A DNA stretch of 64,000 nt from NCBI RefSeq assembly GCF_009834225.1, contig NZ_CP047176.1, positions 2,914,001-2,978,000 of the forward strand, written 5' to 3'. The notes under the pieces were generated by a model. That model was not told where the DNA came from. It was given only the letters and a program-made list of their open reading frames with translations, and did no database searches. Origin of the DNA: Rathayibacter sp. VKM Ac-2759. GTDB taxonomy: Bacteria > Actinomycetota > Actinomycetes > Actinomycetales > Microbacteriaceae. Positions 8,834 through 17,260 of this stretch are shown in pieces. How positions within the stretch are numbered: position 1 is the stretch's first letter; each line of letters starts with the position of its first letter. The position numbers and the translations under genes were made by a program.

Positions 8834-9391
8834 TCAGGCGACGACGAGGTCCACCCCGACCGAGCCGAGGACCGCGACCGCCCAGTCGAGCAGGGCGCCC
8901 TGGTCGCCGACGAACGAGACGATGTGCAGCTCCTGCCCGCCCGCGAGGACGGCGAGCTCGGACGGCGTCGACGTCGCTGCGCTGCCCTGCACCCAGTACG
9001 CCGCGGAGCCGAGAGGGACCGAGGCGGCGCCCCGCGAGTCGCCCTCGCCGGTGAAGGTGTCGACGAGCCGGGCCGGCGTGAGCGACACGGCGACCGCGGA
9101 GGGGTTCCCGGCGATCGAGTAGGCGCAGTCACCGTCGACGACCGCGGGCGTGGCAGTGCCGCGCGGGAGTCCGAGCCGGTCCTCCACCGTGCCGGCGGGC
9201 AGTGCGGTGGTGCAGTCGAGAGCGGCCGCCGCCGTCGAGGTGGCTGCGGGCGGCTCCGGCGCGGCGGAGGCGGTCGGTACGGCGGTCGCGGCGGAACCCG
9301 CCGAGTCCGGCACGTCGATCACGGCTCCGGAGGCGCAGCCGCTCAGCAGCAGGACGGTGGCGGACACGAGAACCGGGAGACGCAGGCGCAC
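8834..9391 (-). CDS. lipoprotein, paralogue of the one at 7322-7915
   Basis: Predicted lipoprotein of 185 residues with no assigned function. A short signal peptide ends in lipobox LSGC (Cys19), then an Ala/Pro/Thr-rich linker leads to a domain with LDCTTALPAG, DCAYSIAGNPSAVAVSL and FVGDQGALLDWAVAVLG. All three match the gene at 7322-7915 in order and spacing, so the pair arose by duplication. The start is GTG at 9389-9391 with AAGGGG about 4 nt upstream. truA begins 31 bp after its stop. The two copies bracketing truA are discussed as a finding. Confidence 0.8.
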   Translation of the reverse strand: MRLRLPVLVSATVLLLSGCASGAVIDVPDSAGSAATAVPTASAAPEPPAATSTAAAALDCTTALPAGTVEDRLGLPRGTATPAVVDGDCAYSIAGNPSAVAVSLTPARLVDTFTGEGDSRGAASVPLGSAAYWVQGSAATSTPSELAVLAGGQELHIVSFVGDQGALLDWAVAVLGSVGVDLVVA

Positions 9392-9512
9392 GGAGCCCCT
9401 TCAGAGGATCGTCGGGGCGGCGGCCCCGGGAGCGCCGGTCGTGACGCAGGCACCGCCCCAGGAGGACGATCACGCCATCGTATGCGACGTCTCGCGCCAC
9501 GGCGCGGACGAC

Positions 9513-9548
9513 GAGAGCCCCCCGTCCCGGTGGGGACGGAGGGCTCTC
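9513..9548 (-). terminator. rho-independent-like terminator after rplQ
   Basis: The dyad GAGAGCCC...GGGCTCTC with inner CCCGTCC/GGGGACGG lies 15 bp past the rplQ stop. It is GC-rich with no T-run, typical of actinobacterial terminators, and ends the alpha operon before the lipoprotein-truA genes. Confidence 0.75.
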
Positions 9549-9563
9549 GAGGAGGGCTCGGGA

Positions 9564-10100
9564 CTACTTGGTCTCGGTGCCGGTCTCCTCGACGGGAGCG
9601 TCCTGAACGGGCGCGTCCTCGACGGGCGCGTCCTGGACGGCCGTCTCGTCGGTGCTGGTCTCCTCGACCGACGCGGGAGCGTCGTCCACCGGAGCGGCGA
9701 CGGGCGCCGCCGAGGTGCGCGACTTCTTCGCCTTCGGCGTCACGGGCTCGAGGACGAGCTCGATGACGGCCATGGGCGCGTTGTCGCCCTTGCGCGGGCC
9801 GATCTTCGTGATGCGGGTGTAGCCGCCCTCACGCTCGGCGACCAGCGGCGCGATCTCGGTGAAGAGCTCGTGGACGACCGACTTGTCGCCGATCGTCGCG
9901 AGGACGCGACGACGGGCGTGCAGGTCGCCGCGCTTGGCGAACGTCACGAGACGCTCGGCGAGGGGACGCAGGCGCTTGGCCTTCGTCTCGGTCGTCTTGA
10001 TGCTCTTGTGCGTGAACAGGGCCGCGGCCAGGTTCGCGAGCAGCAGACGCTCGTGTGCGGGACCGCCTCCGAGGCGGGGGCCCTTCGTGGGCTTGGGCAT
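9564..10100 (-). CDS. rplQ: 50S ribosomal protein L17
   Basis: Large-subunit protein, 178 residues. The L17 core occupies about residues 1-118 ([61 protein letters not shown]). The remaining 60 residues form an acidic extension with short DAPV repeats ([16 protein letters not shown]). Such tails are seen in actinobacterial L17. It is last in the alpha operon, 70 bp after rpoA and followed by a strong terminator. Confidence 0.96.
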   Translation of the reverse strand: MPKPTKGPRLGGGPAHERLLLANLAAALFTHKSIKTTETKAKRLRPLAERLVTFAKRGDLHARRRVLATIGDKSVVHELFTEIAPLVAEREGGYTRITKIGPRKGDNAPMAVIELVLEPVTPKAKKSRTSAAPVAAPVDDAPASVEETSTDETAVQDAPVEDAPVQDAPVEETGTETK

Positions 10101-10170
10101 GGGTTTACTCCAGTACTAAAGGGGTGTCAGCAGGTCGATCGCGAAGAGCCGCAGGCTCCGGAAGCGGAAC

Positions 10171-11157
10171 CTAGATGCTCTCGTCGTCGTAGCTGTAGAA
10201 GTGGGCTCCGTCGAACCCGGGGACCGAGTCCTTCAGCGACAGGCCCAGCTCGGTCAGCTTCTCCTTGACCTCATCCACCGACTTCTGTCCGAAGTTGCGG
10301 ATGTTCATGAGCTGCGTCTCCGACAGGGCGACGAGCTCGTTGACGTTGTTGATGCCCTCGCGCTTCAGGCAGTTGTAGCTGCGCACGGAGAGGTCGAGGT
10401 CCTCGATGGGCATCGACAGCTCGGTCGAGAGGACGGCGTCGACCGGCGCGGGGCCGATCTCGATGCCCTCGGCCGCGGTGTTGAGCTCGCGGGCGAGACC
10501 GAACAGCTCGGTCAGCGTGCGACCGGCCGACGCGATGGCGTCGCGCGGCGTGATCGCCGGCTTCGACTCGACGTCGACGACCAGGCGGTCGAAGTCGGTG
10601 CGCTCACCGGCACGGGTCGCCTCGACGCGGTAGGTGACCTTGAGCACGGGCGAGTAGATCGAGTCGACCGGGATCTGGCCGGCCTCGGAGAACTCGCTGC
10701 GGTTCTGGGTCGCCGAGACGTAGCCGCGGCCGCGCTCGATCGTCAGCTCGAGCTCGAACTTGGCCTTGTCGTTCAGCGTGGCGATGACGAGGTCCGGGTT
10801 GTGGATCTCGACACCGGCCGGAGCCGAGATGTCCGCGGCGGTGACCTGACCCGCGCCCTGCTTGCGCAGGTAGGCGGTGATCGGCTCGTCGTGCTCGGAC
10901 GAGACGACGAGTCCCTTGATGTTCAGGATGATCTCGGTGACGTCCTCGCGGACTCCCGGGACCGTCGTGAACTCGTGCAGCACTCCGTCGATCCGGATGC
11001 TGGTGACAGCGGCGCCGGGGATGGAGGACAGCAGGGTGCGACGCAGCGAGTTGCCGAGCGTGTAGCCGAAGCCGGGCTCGAGGGGCTCGATGACGAAGCG
11101 GGAACGGAACTCCGAGATGTTCTCCTCGGTGAGCGTCGGGCGCTGTGCGATAAGCAC
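10171..11157 (-). CDS. rpoA: DNA-directed RNA polymerase subunit alpha
   Basis: Alpha subunit, 328 residues, which dimerises to scaffold beta and beta'. The N-terminal assembly domain spans about 1-230 ([31 protein letters not shown]). The C-terminal DNA- and activator-binding domain starts near 255 ([38 protein letters not shown]). It lies between rpsK and rplQ, the standard alpha-operon position. rpsK ends 148 bp upstream of its start. Confidence 0.98.
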   Translation of the reverse strand: MLIAQRPTLTEENISEFRSRFVIEPLEPGFGYTLGNSLRRTLLSSIPGAAVTSIRIDGVLHEFTTVPGVREDVTEIILNIKGLVVSSEHDEPITAYLRKQGAGQVTAADISAPAGVEIHNPDLVIATLNDKAKFELELTIERGRGYVSATQNRSEFSEAGQIPVDSIYSPVLKVTYRVEATRAGERTDFDRLVVDVESKPAITPRDAIASAGRTLTELFGLARELNTAAEGIEIGPAPVDAVLSTELSMPIEDLDLSVRSYNCLKREGINNVNELVALSETQLMNIRNFGQKSVDEVKEKLTELGLSLKDSVPGFDGAHFYSYDDESI

Positions 11158-11305
11158 TGATGATTCCTTTCCGTCACGTGTCCGCTATATGACACGTGCG
11201 TGTGCGAGGTATGAAGTTGTGAAAGAAATGCGCGATCCGCCGGTCGGCCCCACTCCCCGCCCGAGAGCGGTTCGTGCGGCCGACCGACGGCTGCGAGTGC
11301 TGGTG

Positions 11306-11704
11306 CTAGACGCGACGACGCTTGGGCGGGCGGCAGCCGTTGTGCGCCTGCGGGGTGACGTCGTTGATCGAGCCGACCTCGAGGCCTGCGGCCTGGAGCG
11401 AGCGGATCGCGGTCTCGCGACCGGAGCCCGGGCCCTTCACGAAGACGTCGACCTTCTTCATGCCGTGCTCCTGCGCCTGACGCGCAGCCGACTCGGCGGC
11501 GAGCTGGGCGGCGAAGGGCGTCGACTTGCGCGAGCCCTTGAAGCCGACTCCACCGGACGAGGCCCAGCTGATGACGGCCCCGGAGGGGTCGGTGATCGAG
11601 ACGATGGTGTTGTTGAACGTCGACTTGATGTGGGCCTGGCCCACTGCGATGTTCTTCTTCTCCTTGCGGCGCGGCTTACGAGCGGCCGACTTGGGGGTAG
11701 CCAA
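11306..11704 (-). CDS. rpsK: 30S ribosomal protein S11
   Basis: Platform protein near the mRNA exit, 132 residues. The S11 motifs [29 protein letters not shown] and [15 protein letters not shown] are present, and the end reads [15 protein letters not shown] as in the family. It follows rpsM by 33 bp and precedes rpoA in the alpha operon. Confidence 0.97.
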   Translation of the reverse strand: MATPKSAARKPRRKEKKNIAVGQAHIKSTFNNTIVSITDPSGAVISWASSGGVGFKGSRKSTPFAAQLAAESAARQAQEHGMKKVDVFVKGPGSGRETAIRSLQAAGLEVGSINDVTPQAHNGCRPPKRRRV

Positions 11705-11737
11705 TTCTTTATCTCCTCTAGGTCCGTGTCGCCCGCG

Positions 11738-12118
11738 TTACTTGCGGCCGGCCTTCTTCTTGCCGGCGACGGTGCGCTTGGGTCCCTTGCGGGTGCGCGC
11801 GTTCGTCTTGGTGCGCTGTCCACGGACCGGGAGGCCGCGACGGTGGCGGATGCCCTCGTACGAGCCGATCTCGACCTTGCGGCGGATGTCGGCGGCGACC
11901 TCGCGGCGGAGGTCTCCCTCCACCTTGTAGTTGCCCTCGATGTAGTCGCGGAGGGCGACGAGCTGCTCGTCGCTGAGGTCCTTGACGCGGATGTTGCCGT
12001 CGATCTCGGTGTCGCTCAGAACCTTGAGCGCGCGAGTGCGGCCGACCCCGTAGATGTAGGTCAGTGCGACCTCCACGCGCTTCTCGCGCGGGATGTCTAC
12101 TCCTGCCAGACGTGCCAT
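11738..12118 (-). CDS. rpsM: 30S ribosomal protein S13
   Basis: Head protein that contacts the P-site tRNA and forms bridges with the large subunit; 126 residues. It starts at the ATG at 12116-12118 ([21 protein letters not shown]) and contains the helix-hairpin-helix IYGVGRTRA and the C-terminal basic tail [15 protein letters not shown]. The open frame upstream of this ATG is not conserved S13 sequence. It is second after rpmJ in the alpha operon, with a 187-bp gap that shows no further gene. Confidence 0.97.
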   Translation of the reverse strand: MARLAGVDIPREKRVEVALTYIYGVGRTRALKVLSDTEIDGNIRVKDLSDEQLVALRDYIEGNYKVEGDLRREVAADIRRKVEIGSYEGIRHRRGLPVRGQRTKTNARTRKGPKRTVAGKKKAGRK

Positions 12119-12305
12119 TGTGGCTTCTCCTGTGAGTGAGTGGAGGTGTGATGCAGCACCGGTGCCTCGGCCTCCGACCGAAGGTGTCCTCGCCGTCCGC
12201 CACCGGGGTGGCGCTGCGCGATTTCTGGTGCTGCTGTGTGTCGTGCTGTCGTGCATTCGTCGGGGCGGATCGCTCCGCCCCTGCGCTCCCGCCGGAGCAG
12301 CGGGA

Positions 12306-12422
12306 CTAGCCCTGGCGCTGCTTGTGGCGGGGGTTGCTGCTGCAGATGACCATCACGTTGCCGTGGCGGCGGATGATCTTGCAGTGGTCGCAGATGCGCT
12401 TGACGCTGGGGTTGACCTTCAT
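12306..12422 (-). CDS. rpmJ: 50S ribosomal protein L36
   Basis: A 38-residue zinc-ribbon protein of the large subunit. The translation begins [14 protein letters not shown], continues [17 protein letters not shown] and ends QRQG. The zinc ligands Cys11, Cys14, Cys27 and His33 are intact, so this is the zinc-binding (C+) form. It lies between infA and rpsM, as in most bacterial alpha operons. Confidence 0.95.
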   Translation of the reverse strand: MKVNPSVKRICDHCKIIRRHGNVMVICSSNPRHKQRQG

Positions 12423-12520
12423 TGTTCTTGTCCTTGATTTCGCTGGCGTCGTGCTCCCGGCGGATGCCGGGGCCGTTCCTTACAGGACACGCACGTCGCG
12501 AACCTCAGCGGAGCGAACGT

Positions 12521-12742
12521 CTACTTGTAGCGGTAGACGATCCGGCCGCGGGTCAGGTCGTAAGGGCTCAGCTCCACGATCACCCGGTCCTCGGGGAGGA
12601 TCCGGATGTAGTGCTGACGCATCTTGCCCGAGATGTGGGCGAGAACTTTGTGTCCGTTGGTCAGCTCCACGCGGAACATCGCGTTGGGGAGCGCCTCGAC
12701 AACCGCACCTTCGATTTCGATGACACCGTCTTTTTTGGCCAT
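12521..12742 (-). CDS. infA: translation initiation factor IF-1
   Basis: Binds the A site of the 30S subunit during initiation. The 73-residue product is a single S1/OB fold: [20 protein letters not shown], then [19 protein letters not shown] and the end [10 protein letters not shown]. The ATG at 12740-12742 is used because the family N-terminus starts there; the open frame upstream is leader. It is first gene of the alpha operon, with a promoter at 12857-12878 and so a leader of about 125 nt. Confidence 0.97.
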   Translation of the reverse strand: MAKKDGVIEIEGAVVEALPNAMFRVELTNGHKVLAHISGKMRQHYIRILPEDRVIVELSPYDLTRGRIVYRYK

Positions 12743-12856
12743 AGCCTCACTGTCGTTCGGAAGTAGTGTGTGTACTGGTCGTGCGAATGTTTCCGCGACG
12801 ATCCTCCCCCGGGCGAGCGCCCAGGATGCGGTGCGCGGGCGTGCCGGAGCACGCAC

Positions 12857-12878
12857 AAAACACCAAGGGTCGATACTA
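12857..12878 (-). promoter_or_regulatory. infA (alpha operon) promoter core with conserved transcript start
   Basis: The minus strand reads TAGTAT (-10, 12873-12878) followed by CGACCCTTGGTGTTTT, 20 of 22 bases identical to the block upstream of rplM. No clear -35 box is visible, only a GC-rich TGGCGG at about the right distance. Confidence 0.6.
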
Positions 12879-13000
12879 CGCGAATCCCGCGCGCTCCGCC
12901 AGCTCGGGCGTGTCGGAGCCGCCCGCCGCGCGAACCGCGCCGCCGCCGGCGCCCGGCTCGCCGCCGCCTAGGCTTTCCCCGTCACACGGAGGGAGTGCGC

Positions 13001-13714
13001 ATGGCCCGCACGCAGAAGACGGCACCGAGCGAGCGCCGCTGGTACTCGCATCCGCTGGTCACGGTCGTCGTCGCGATCGTCGTGATCGCCCTCGTGCAGA
13101 CCTTCTTCGTGAAGGTGTACACCGTGCCGACCGGCTCGATGGAGAACACCCTCCAGGGCGGCGGGTTCTTCGGCGACCGGATCCTCGTCGACCGCACCGC
13201 GTCGCCCGACGGCGACCCGGAGTCGGGGCAGATCGTGGTGTTCTCGCGCGATGCCCGGTGGGGCGCGAGCGACGCGGTCGGGAATCCGCTGTCGGAGGCG
13301 GTGAAGTACTTCGGCGACGTCACCAGCATCGGACCGTCGCATGAGGAGTTCCTCGTCAAGCGGGTGATCGCCGTGGGCGGCCAGACCGTCTCCTGCTGCG
13401 ACGCCGAGGGGCGCGTGCTCGTCGACGGTCAGCCGCTCGACGAGTCGTACGTCTTCGAGGACTTCCCCTTCGTCCCCGGCTCGCTCGACTGCACCACCGA
13501 GCCGGCATCGACCCGGTGCTTCGAGGAGTACACCGTGCCGGAGGACACCCTCTTCGTGATGGGCGACCACCGCTCGAACTCGAACGACTCGATGGGCGCC
13601 TGCCGCGGAGCTCCGGGCCCGATCGACGCCTGCGTCAAGACCGTGCCGCTCGAGCGCGTCGTCGGGCGCGTGTTCGCGGTCGCCTGGCCGCTGACCCGCT
13701 GGCGCCTGTTCTGA
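13001..13714 (+). CDS. lepB: signal peptidase I
   Basis: Membrane-bound serine protease that removes signal peptides from exported proteins. It has 237 residues with one N-terminal membrane helix (about 18-36). The catalytic serine is in PTGSMENTL (Ser46) and the general-base lysine in FLVKRVIAVGG (Lys120); VMGDHRSNSNDS forms the conserved C-terminal box. Two cysteine pairs lie in the outer domain. The ATG at 13001 follows GGAGGG by 7 nt. It is divergent from infA, and a long perfect hairpin follows its stop. Confidence 0.95.
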   Translation: MARTQKTAPSERRWYSHPLVTVVVAIVVIALVQTFFVKVYTVPTGSMENTLQGGGFFGDRILVDRTASPDGDPESGQIVVFSRDARWGASDAVGNPLSEAVKYFGDVTSIGPSHEEFLVKRVIAVGGQTVSCCDAEGRVLVDGQPLDESYVFEDFPFVPGSLDCTTEPASTRCFEEYTVPEDTLFVMGDHRSNSNDSMGACRGAPGPIDACVKTVPLERVVGRVFAVAWPLTRWRLF

Positions 13715-13764
13715 CGCCCGGGCGCCTCCGCTCCGCCGGGCGCACGGAACGCTCCCGAACGCAC

Positions 13765-13809
13765 GGAACGGACGGGACCGACGCCGTGGCAGTCGGTCCC
13801 GTCCGTTCC
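13765..13809. terminator. bidirectional terminator between lepB and mtlD
   Basis: An 18-bp perfect stem (GGAACGGACGGGACCGAC at 13765-13782 with its complement at 13792-13809) and a 9-nt loop, in the 111-bp gap where lepB (plus) and mtlD (minus) converge. It can serve both strands. Confidence 0.85.
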
Positions 13810-13825
13810 GGGTGTCGTGAGGCGC

Positions 13826-14965
13826 TCAGCCGCGCACGACCGCCAGCACCTGCGGGTAGAGCGGGTGGTCGGAGGCGAGCCCCGTCACCTCGGTGACGAA
13901 GTCCTCGGGCGAGAGGGTCGCCAGCTTCTCCTTCAGCTCCACGCTCTGCGGGTCCTCGGGCACGTCGAAGCGCAGCGCGGCTCCGATCGCGGCGAGGAGC
14001 CCCGAGGGCGTGCGACCGCGCTCGGCGAGCTCGGCCGCAGGCCCGATGAAGCGCTCGTGGCGCGACAGCTTGCGCAGCGGCTGACGCCCCACCCGGTCGA
14101 CCGTGTCGGTCAGGTACGGGTTGGCGAAGCGCGTGAGCGTCTTCTCGAGGTAGGCCTGCTGCTCAGCGTCGCTGAAGCCGTGCTTCTCGACGATCAGCGC
14201 CTTGGTGTCCTCGAGGGCGGCCTTCACCGCGTCGTGGACCTCGGGCAGAGCGAGCGCGTCCGAGAGCTTGTGCGCCCCGGCGGCGAAGCCGACGTACGCC
14301 GCGGTGGCGTGGCCCGTGTTCACCGTGAACAGCTTGCGCTCGATGAACGGCTCGAGGTCGTCGACCCAGGTCGCTCCGGGGAGGGAGGGCTCCCCGCCCT
14401 CGAAGGGCGTGCGGTCGATGACCCACTCGAAGAAGCTCTCGACCGTGACGTCGAGGCCCTGTCCCGCCTCCTGGTTGGGGACGATGCGGTCGACAGCGGT
14501 ATCGGCGAAGACGGCACGGGTGCGCAGGCGCTCCCACTCGTCGGCGCCCAGGGCGGCCGCGACCTCGGTCTGCAGGAGCCGGGTGGCGTTGATCGCGTTC
14601 TCGCACGCCATCACCGCGAGCTTCGGCGCCGACTCGGCGCGGGCGGCGAGGCCCTTCGCGATGACCGGCGCGACGAAGCGGAGGATGTTCGGCCCGACCG
14701 CGGTCGTGACGATGTCCGCCTCCGCGATCTCGCGCACGAGCGCCTCCTCGTCGGCGGCCGAGTCGATGGCGCGGAAGCGGTCGACCACGTGGGTCGTCGC
14801 CTCCTCCCCCACCTCGTGCACCTCGTAGCTGTCGGCGGCCGCGAGCTGGCCGATGAGTCCGGCGTTGACGTCGGCGAAGACGAGCTCGTAGCCGGCGCCG
14901 TGCAGGATCAGGCCGACGAAGCCGCGGCCGATGTTGCCCGCTCCGAAGTGGACGGCGGTGGGCAT
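13826..14965 (-). CDS. mtlD: mannitol-1-phosphate 5-dehydrogenase
   Basis: Oxidises mannitol-1-phosphate, the product of the mannitol PTS, to fructose-6-phosphate using NAD+. It has 379 residues, normal for MtlD. The Rossmann motif [13 protein letters not shown] is at the N-terminus, and [13 protein letters not shown] is the polyol-dehydrogenase catalytic segment. It is last gene of the mtl operon, and its ATG overlaps the stop of the EIIA gene by one base (TGATG), indicating translational coupling. Confidence 0.95.
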   Translation of the reverse strand: MPTAVHFGAGNIGRGFVGLILHGAGYELVFADVNAGLIGQLAAADSYEVHEVGEEATTHVVDRFRAIDSAADEEALVREIAEADIVTTAVGPNILRFVAPVIAKGLAARAESAPKLAVMACENAINATRLLQTEVAAALGADEWERLRTRAVFADTAVDRIVPNQEAGQGLDVTVESFFEWVIDRTPFEGGEPSLPGATWVDDLEPFIERKLFTVNTGHATAAYVGFAAGAHKLSDALALPEVHDAVKAALEDTKALIVEKHGFSDAEQQAYLEKTLTRFANPYLTDTVDRVGRQPLRKLSRHERFIGPAAELAERGRTPSGLLAAIGAALRFDVPEDPQSVELKEKLATLSPEDFVTEVTGLASDHPLYPQVLAVVRG

Positions 14966-15399
14966 CAGGAGTTGACCTCGCCCAGCAGGCCGTAGAGGGC
15001 CTGCGCGTCGGGGGCGTCGAGGAGCTTCTGCACCTCGTCCTCCTCCGAGAAGATGATCGCGATCTTCGAGAGGATCTCGAGGTGCTCGTTGTTGACGCCG
15101 GCGATGCCGACGACGAAGCGCACCTCGTTGCCGTCCCAGTCGATCGGCTGCGCGTAGCGCACGAAGGAGAGCGCCGACGAGCGGATCTCGTCCTTCGCGT
15201 CGTTCGTCCCGTGCGGGATGGCGAGGAGGTTGCCCATGTAGGTCGAGACGGTCGCCTCGCGCGCGAGCATCGCCTCGTGGTAGGCGGGGGTGACCGCTCC
15301 GACGCCGACGAGCATGTCGGCCGCCTCCTTGATGGCGGCCTCCTTGCTGGTCGCAGTGCCGGAGGCGTTGATCTGTCCGATGGTGAGCACGTCGCTCAT
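14965..15399 (-). CDS. mtlF: mannitol-specific PTS enzyme IIA
   Basis: Cytoplasmic phosphocarrier that passes phosphate from HPr to the mannitol EIIB domain. It has 144 residues of the fructose/mannitol EIIA fold. The phosphorylated histidine is His63 in [13 protein letters not shown]. Separate EIIA and EIICB proteins are the usual Gram-positive arrangement for mannitol. It lies between the EIICB gene (stop 15501) and mtlD, with a 13-bp-stem hairpin in the gap before it. Confidence 0.93.
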   Translation of the reverse strand: MSDVLTIGQINASGTATSKEAAIKEAADMLVGVGAVTPAYHEAMLAREATVSTYMGNLLAIPHGTNDAKDEIRSSALSFVRYAQPIDWDGNEVRFVVGIAGVNNEHLEILSKIAIIFSEEDEVQKLLDAPDAQALYGLLGEVNS

Positions 15400-15429
15400 G
15401 TCTTCTGTCCTTCCGAGGGGTGGAAAACG

Positions 15430-15487
15430 GCGAGGGAACCCGCAGGCCCGAGCTGAAAGCCCAGTCGCACCATACGGGTTCCCTCGC
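15430..15487 (-). promoter_or_regulatory. intercistronic hairpin between mtlA and mtlF
   Basis: A perfect 13-bp stem (GCGAGGGAACCCG at 15430-15442 and its complement at 15475-15487) encloses 32 nt. It sits inside an otherwise continuous mtl operon, so it may attenuate readthrough or stabilise the upstream mtlA RNA. Confidence 0.55.
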
Positions 15488-15500
15488 AAGGACTGCTGTC

Positions 15501-17078
15501 CTACTTGCCGTGCTGCTCCGCGACCAGCGAGACGACCTCGTCGTACTTCGGCGAGTTCATGAAGTTGTCGACGGAGACGTGGATCGCGCCGGGAGTGCGC
15601 TGGCGGGCGCGCTCGGTCAGCTCGGCCTGGGTGATCACCAGGTCGACGTCGTCCTCGAGGGCCGCGATCGCCTTGTTGGTGACCGAGACGTCCTCGAAGC
15701 CCGCCTTCTTCATCTTGTTGCGGAGCACCGAGGCGCCCATCGCGGAGGAGCCCATGCCGGCGTCGCAGGCGAACACGATGTTGCGCACCTGGGTCGCGGT
15801 GGCCGTCGCCGAGGCGCCGTCCTGAGCCGGAGCACCGCTCTGGTTGAGCAGCGAGCCGACCGAGCTGTCCTTGCCCTTGTTCGAGGCGTTCGCGGCGACC
15901 GCGGCGGCGAGCTTGTCGTCGCCCGCCTCCATCGCCTCGAGATCGCGCTTGCGGCTGCCGCGGATGATGAACGAGGCGACCGCGAACGACACGGCCATCG
16001 ACAGGAGCACCGAGAGGATGACTCCGAGGTAGCTGTCGCGCGAGGTCTGCAGGAGGACCGCGATGATCGATCCGGGCGAGGCGGGAGCGACGAGGCCGGA
16101 GTCGAACGCGACGTTGGTCGCGACACCGGTCATGCCGCCGAGGATGACGGCCGCGACCAGCGCGGGCTTCATCAGCACGTAGGGGAAGTAGATCTCGTGG
16201 ATGCCGCCGACGAAGTGGATCAGCGCGGCGCCGGGGGCGGAACCGCGGGCGATGCCGACTCCGAAGATCGCGAAGGCCAGCAGGACGCCCATGCCGGGGC
16301 CGGGGTTCGCCTCGAGCAGGAACAGGTACGACTTGCCCGTCTCCTGCGCCATGACGGTGCCGAGCGGGGTGAGGACGCCCTGGTTGATGGCGTTGTTGAG
16401 GAAGAGGATCTTGGCCGGCTCGATGAAGATCGAGGTCAGCGGGAGCAGCCCCGCGTTGACCAGGAGGTCGACGCCGTCGCCCAGGACCTTGGTGAGGAAC
16501 GAGATGATCGGCGCGATGCCGAAGAACGCTCCGAGCGAGAGCAGCATGCCGAGGATGCCGGCCGAGAAGTTGTTGACCAGCATCTCGAAGCCGGGCTTGA
16601 TCTTGCCGTCCCAGATCGAGTCGACCTTCTTCATCAGCCACGCGGCGAGCGGGCCGACGATCATGGCGCCGAGGAACATCGGGATGGTCGCGCCGACGAT
16701 GACGCCCATGGTGGCGATCGAGGCGACCACGCCGCCGCGAGCGCCGTAGACCATGCGGCCACCGGTGTTCGCGATGAGCAGCGGCAGCAGGTAGGTGATC
16801 ATCGGGCCGACGAGGCCGATGTACTGCTGGAAGGTGGCGCCGTCCTCACCGGCGGCGAGGGTGGTGCGGGCACCCTCCCAGCCGATCTGGGCCGCGTCGC
16901 CGAAGCCGCCGAGGATGCCGTTGGGCAGCCAGCCGGCCGCGATGAAGAGCGAGGTGATGAGGCCCCACGCGATGAAGGCCGCGATGTTCGGCATGACCAT
17001 CCCCGAGAGGAAGGTGCCGAAGCGCTGGACGTGGACGCGCGCTCCACCGCGCGTCGCCGTCGCTGACGTCGTTGTCAT
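15501..17078 (-). CDS. mtlA: mannitol-specific PTS enzyme IICB
   Basis: Membrane permease that takes up and phosphorylates mannitol. The 525-residue protein starts at the ATG at 17076-17078 and carries the EIIC domain (about 1-355) with many hydrophobic segments ([47 protein letters not shown]). A linker leads to the EIIB domain with its phosphocysteine Cys438 in [14 protein letters not shown]. There is no fused EIIA, which is supplied by mtlF. It is first gene of mtlA-mtlF-mtlD. The 182 bp upstream hold a 13-bp tandem repeat and the end of ptsI. Confidence 0.95.
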   Translation of the reverse strand: MTTTSATATRGGARVHVQRFGTFLSGMVMPNIAAFIAWGLITSLFIAAGWLPNGILGGFGDAAQIGWEGARTTLAAGEDGATFQQYIGLVGPMITYLLPLLIANTGGRMVYGARGGVVASIATMGVIVGATIPMFLGAMIVGPLAAWLMKKVDSIWDGKIKPGFEMLVNNFSAGILGMLLSLGAFFGIAPIISFLTKVLGDGVDLLVNAGLLPLTSIFIEPAKILFLNNAINQGVLTPLGTVMAQETGKSYLFLLEANPGPGMGVLLAFAIFGVGIARGSAPGAALIHFVGGIHEIYFPYVLMKPALVAAVILGGMTGVATNVAFDSGLVAPASPGSIIAVLLQTSRDSYLGVILSVLLSMAVSFAVASFIIRGSRKRDLEAMEAGDDKLAAAVAANASNKGKDSSVGSLLNQSGAPAQDGASATATATQVRNIVFACDAGMGSSAMGASVLRNKMKKAGFEDVSVTNKAIAALEDDVDLVITQAELTERARQRTPGAIHVSVDNFMNSPKYDEVVSLVAEQHGK

Positions 17079-17168
17079 GTGGTGTGTTCTCCGATTTCTT
17101 GGGGTGGGAGCCCGGCGGCTCCTGAGGCCGCCGGGTCCCGCGGGACGTGAAGGGTGGTGGTGCTTCGG

Positions 17169-17232
17169 GGTGGTGCTGTGCGGTGGTGCTGTGCGGTGGT
17201 GCTGTGCGGTGGTGCTGTGCGGTGGTGCTGTC
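17169..17232. repeat. 13-bp tandem repeat upstream of mtlA
   Basis: Five consecutive copies (four full, the fifth 12 of 13) of GGTGGTGCTGTGC. The array lies between the ptsI stop (17261) and the mtlA start (17078), in what should be the mtlA leader or promoter region. Confidence 0.85.
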
Positions 17233-17260
17233 TTCGGGGGACGGTCCAGGGGACCGGGGT

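Noticed and set aside
17169..17232. Short His/Pro/Thr-rich peptide coded by the 13-bp repeats
   Set aside because: No start with RBS, and 13 bp shifts frame at every copy; an artefact of the repeat.
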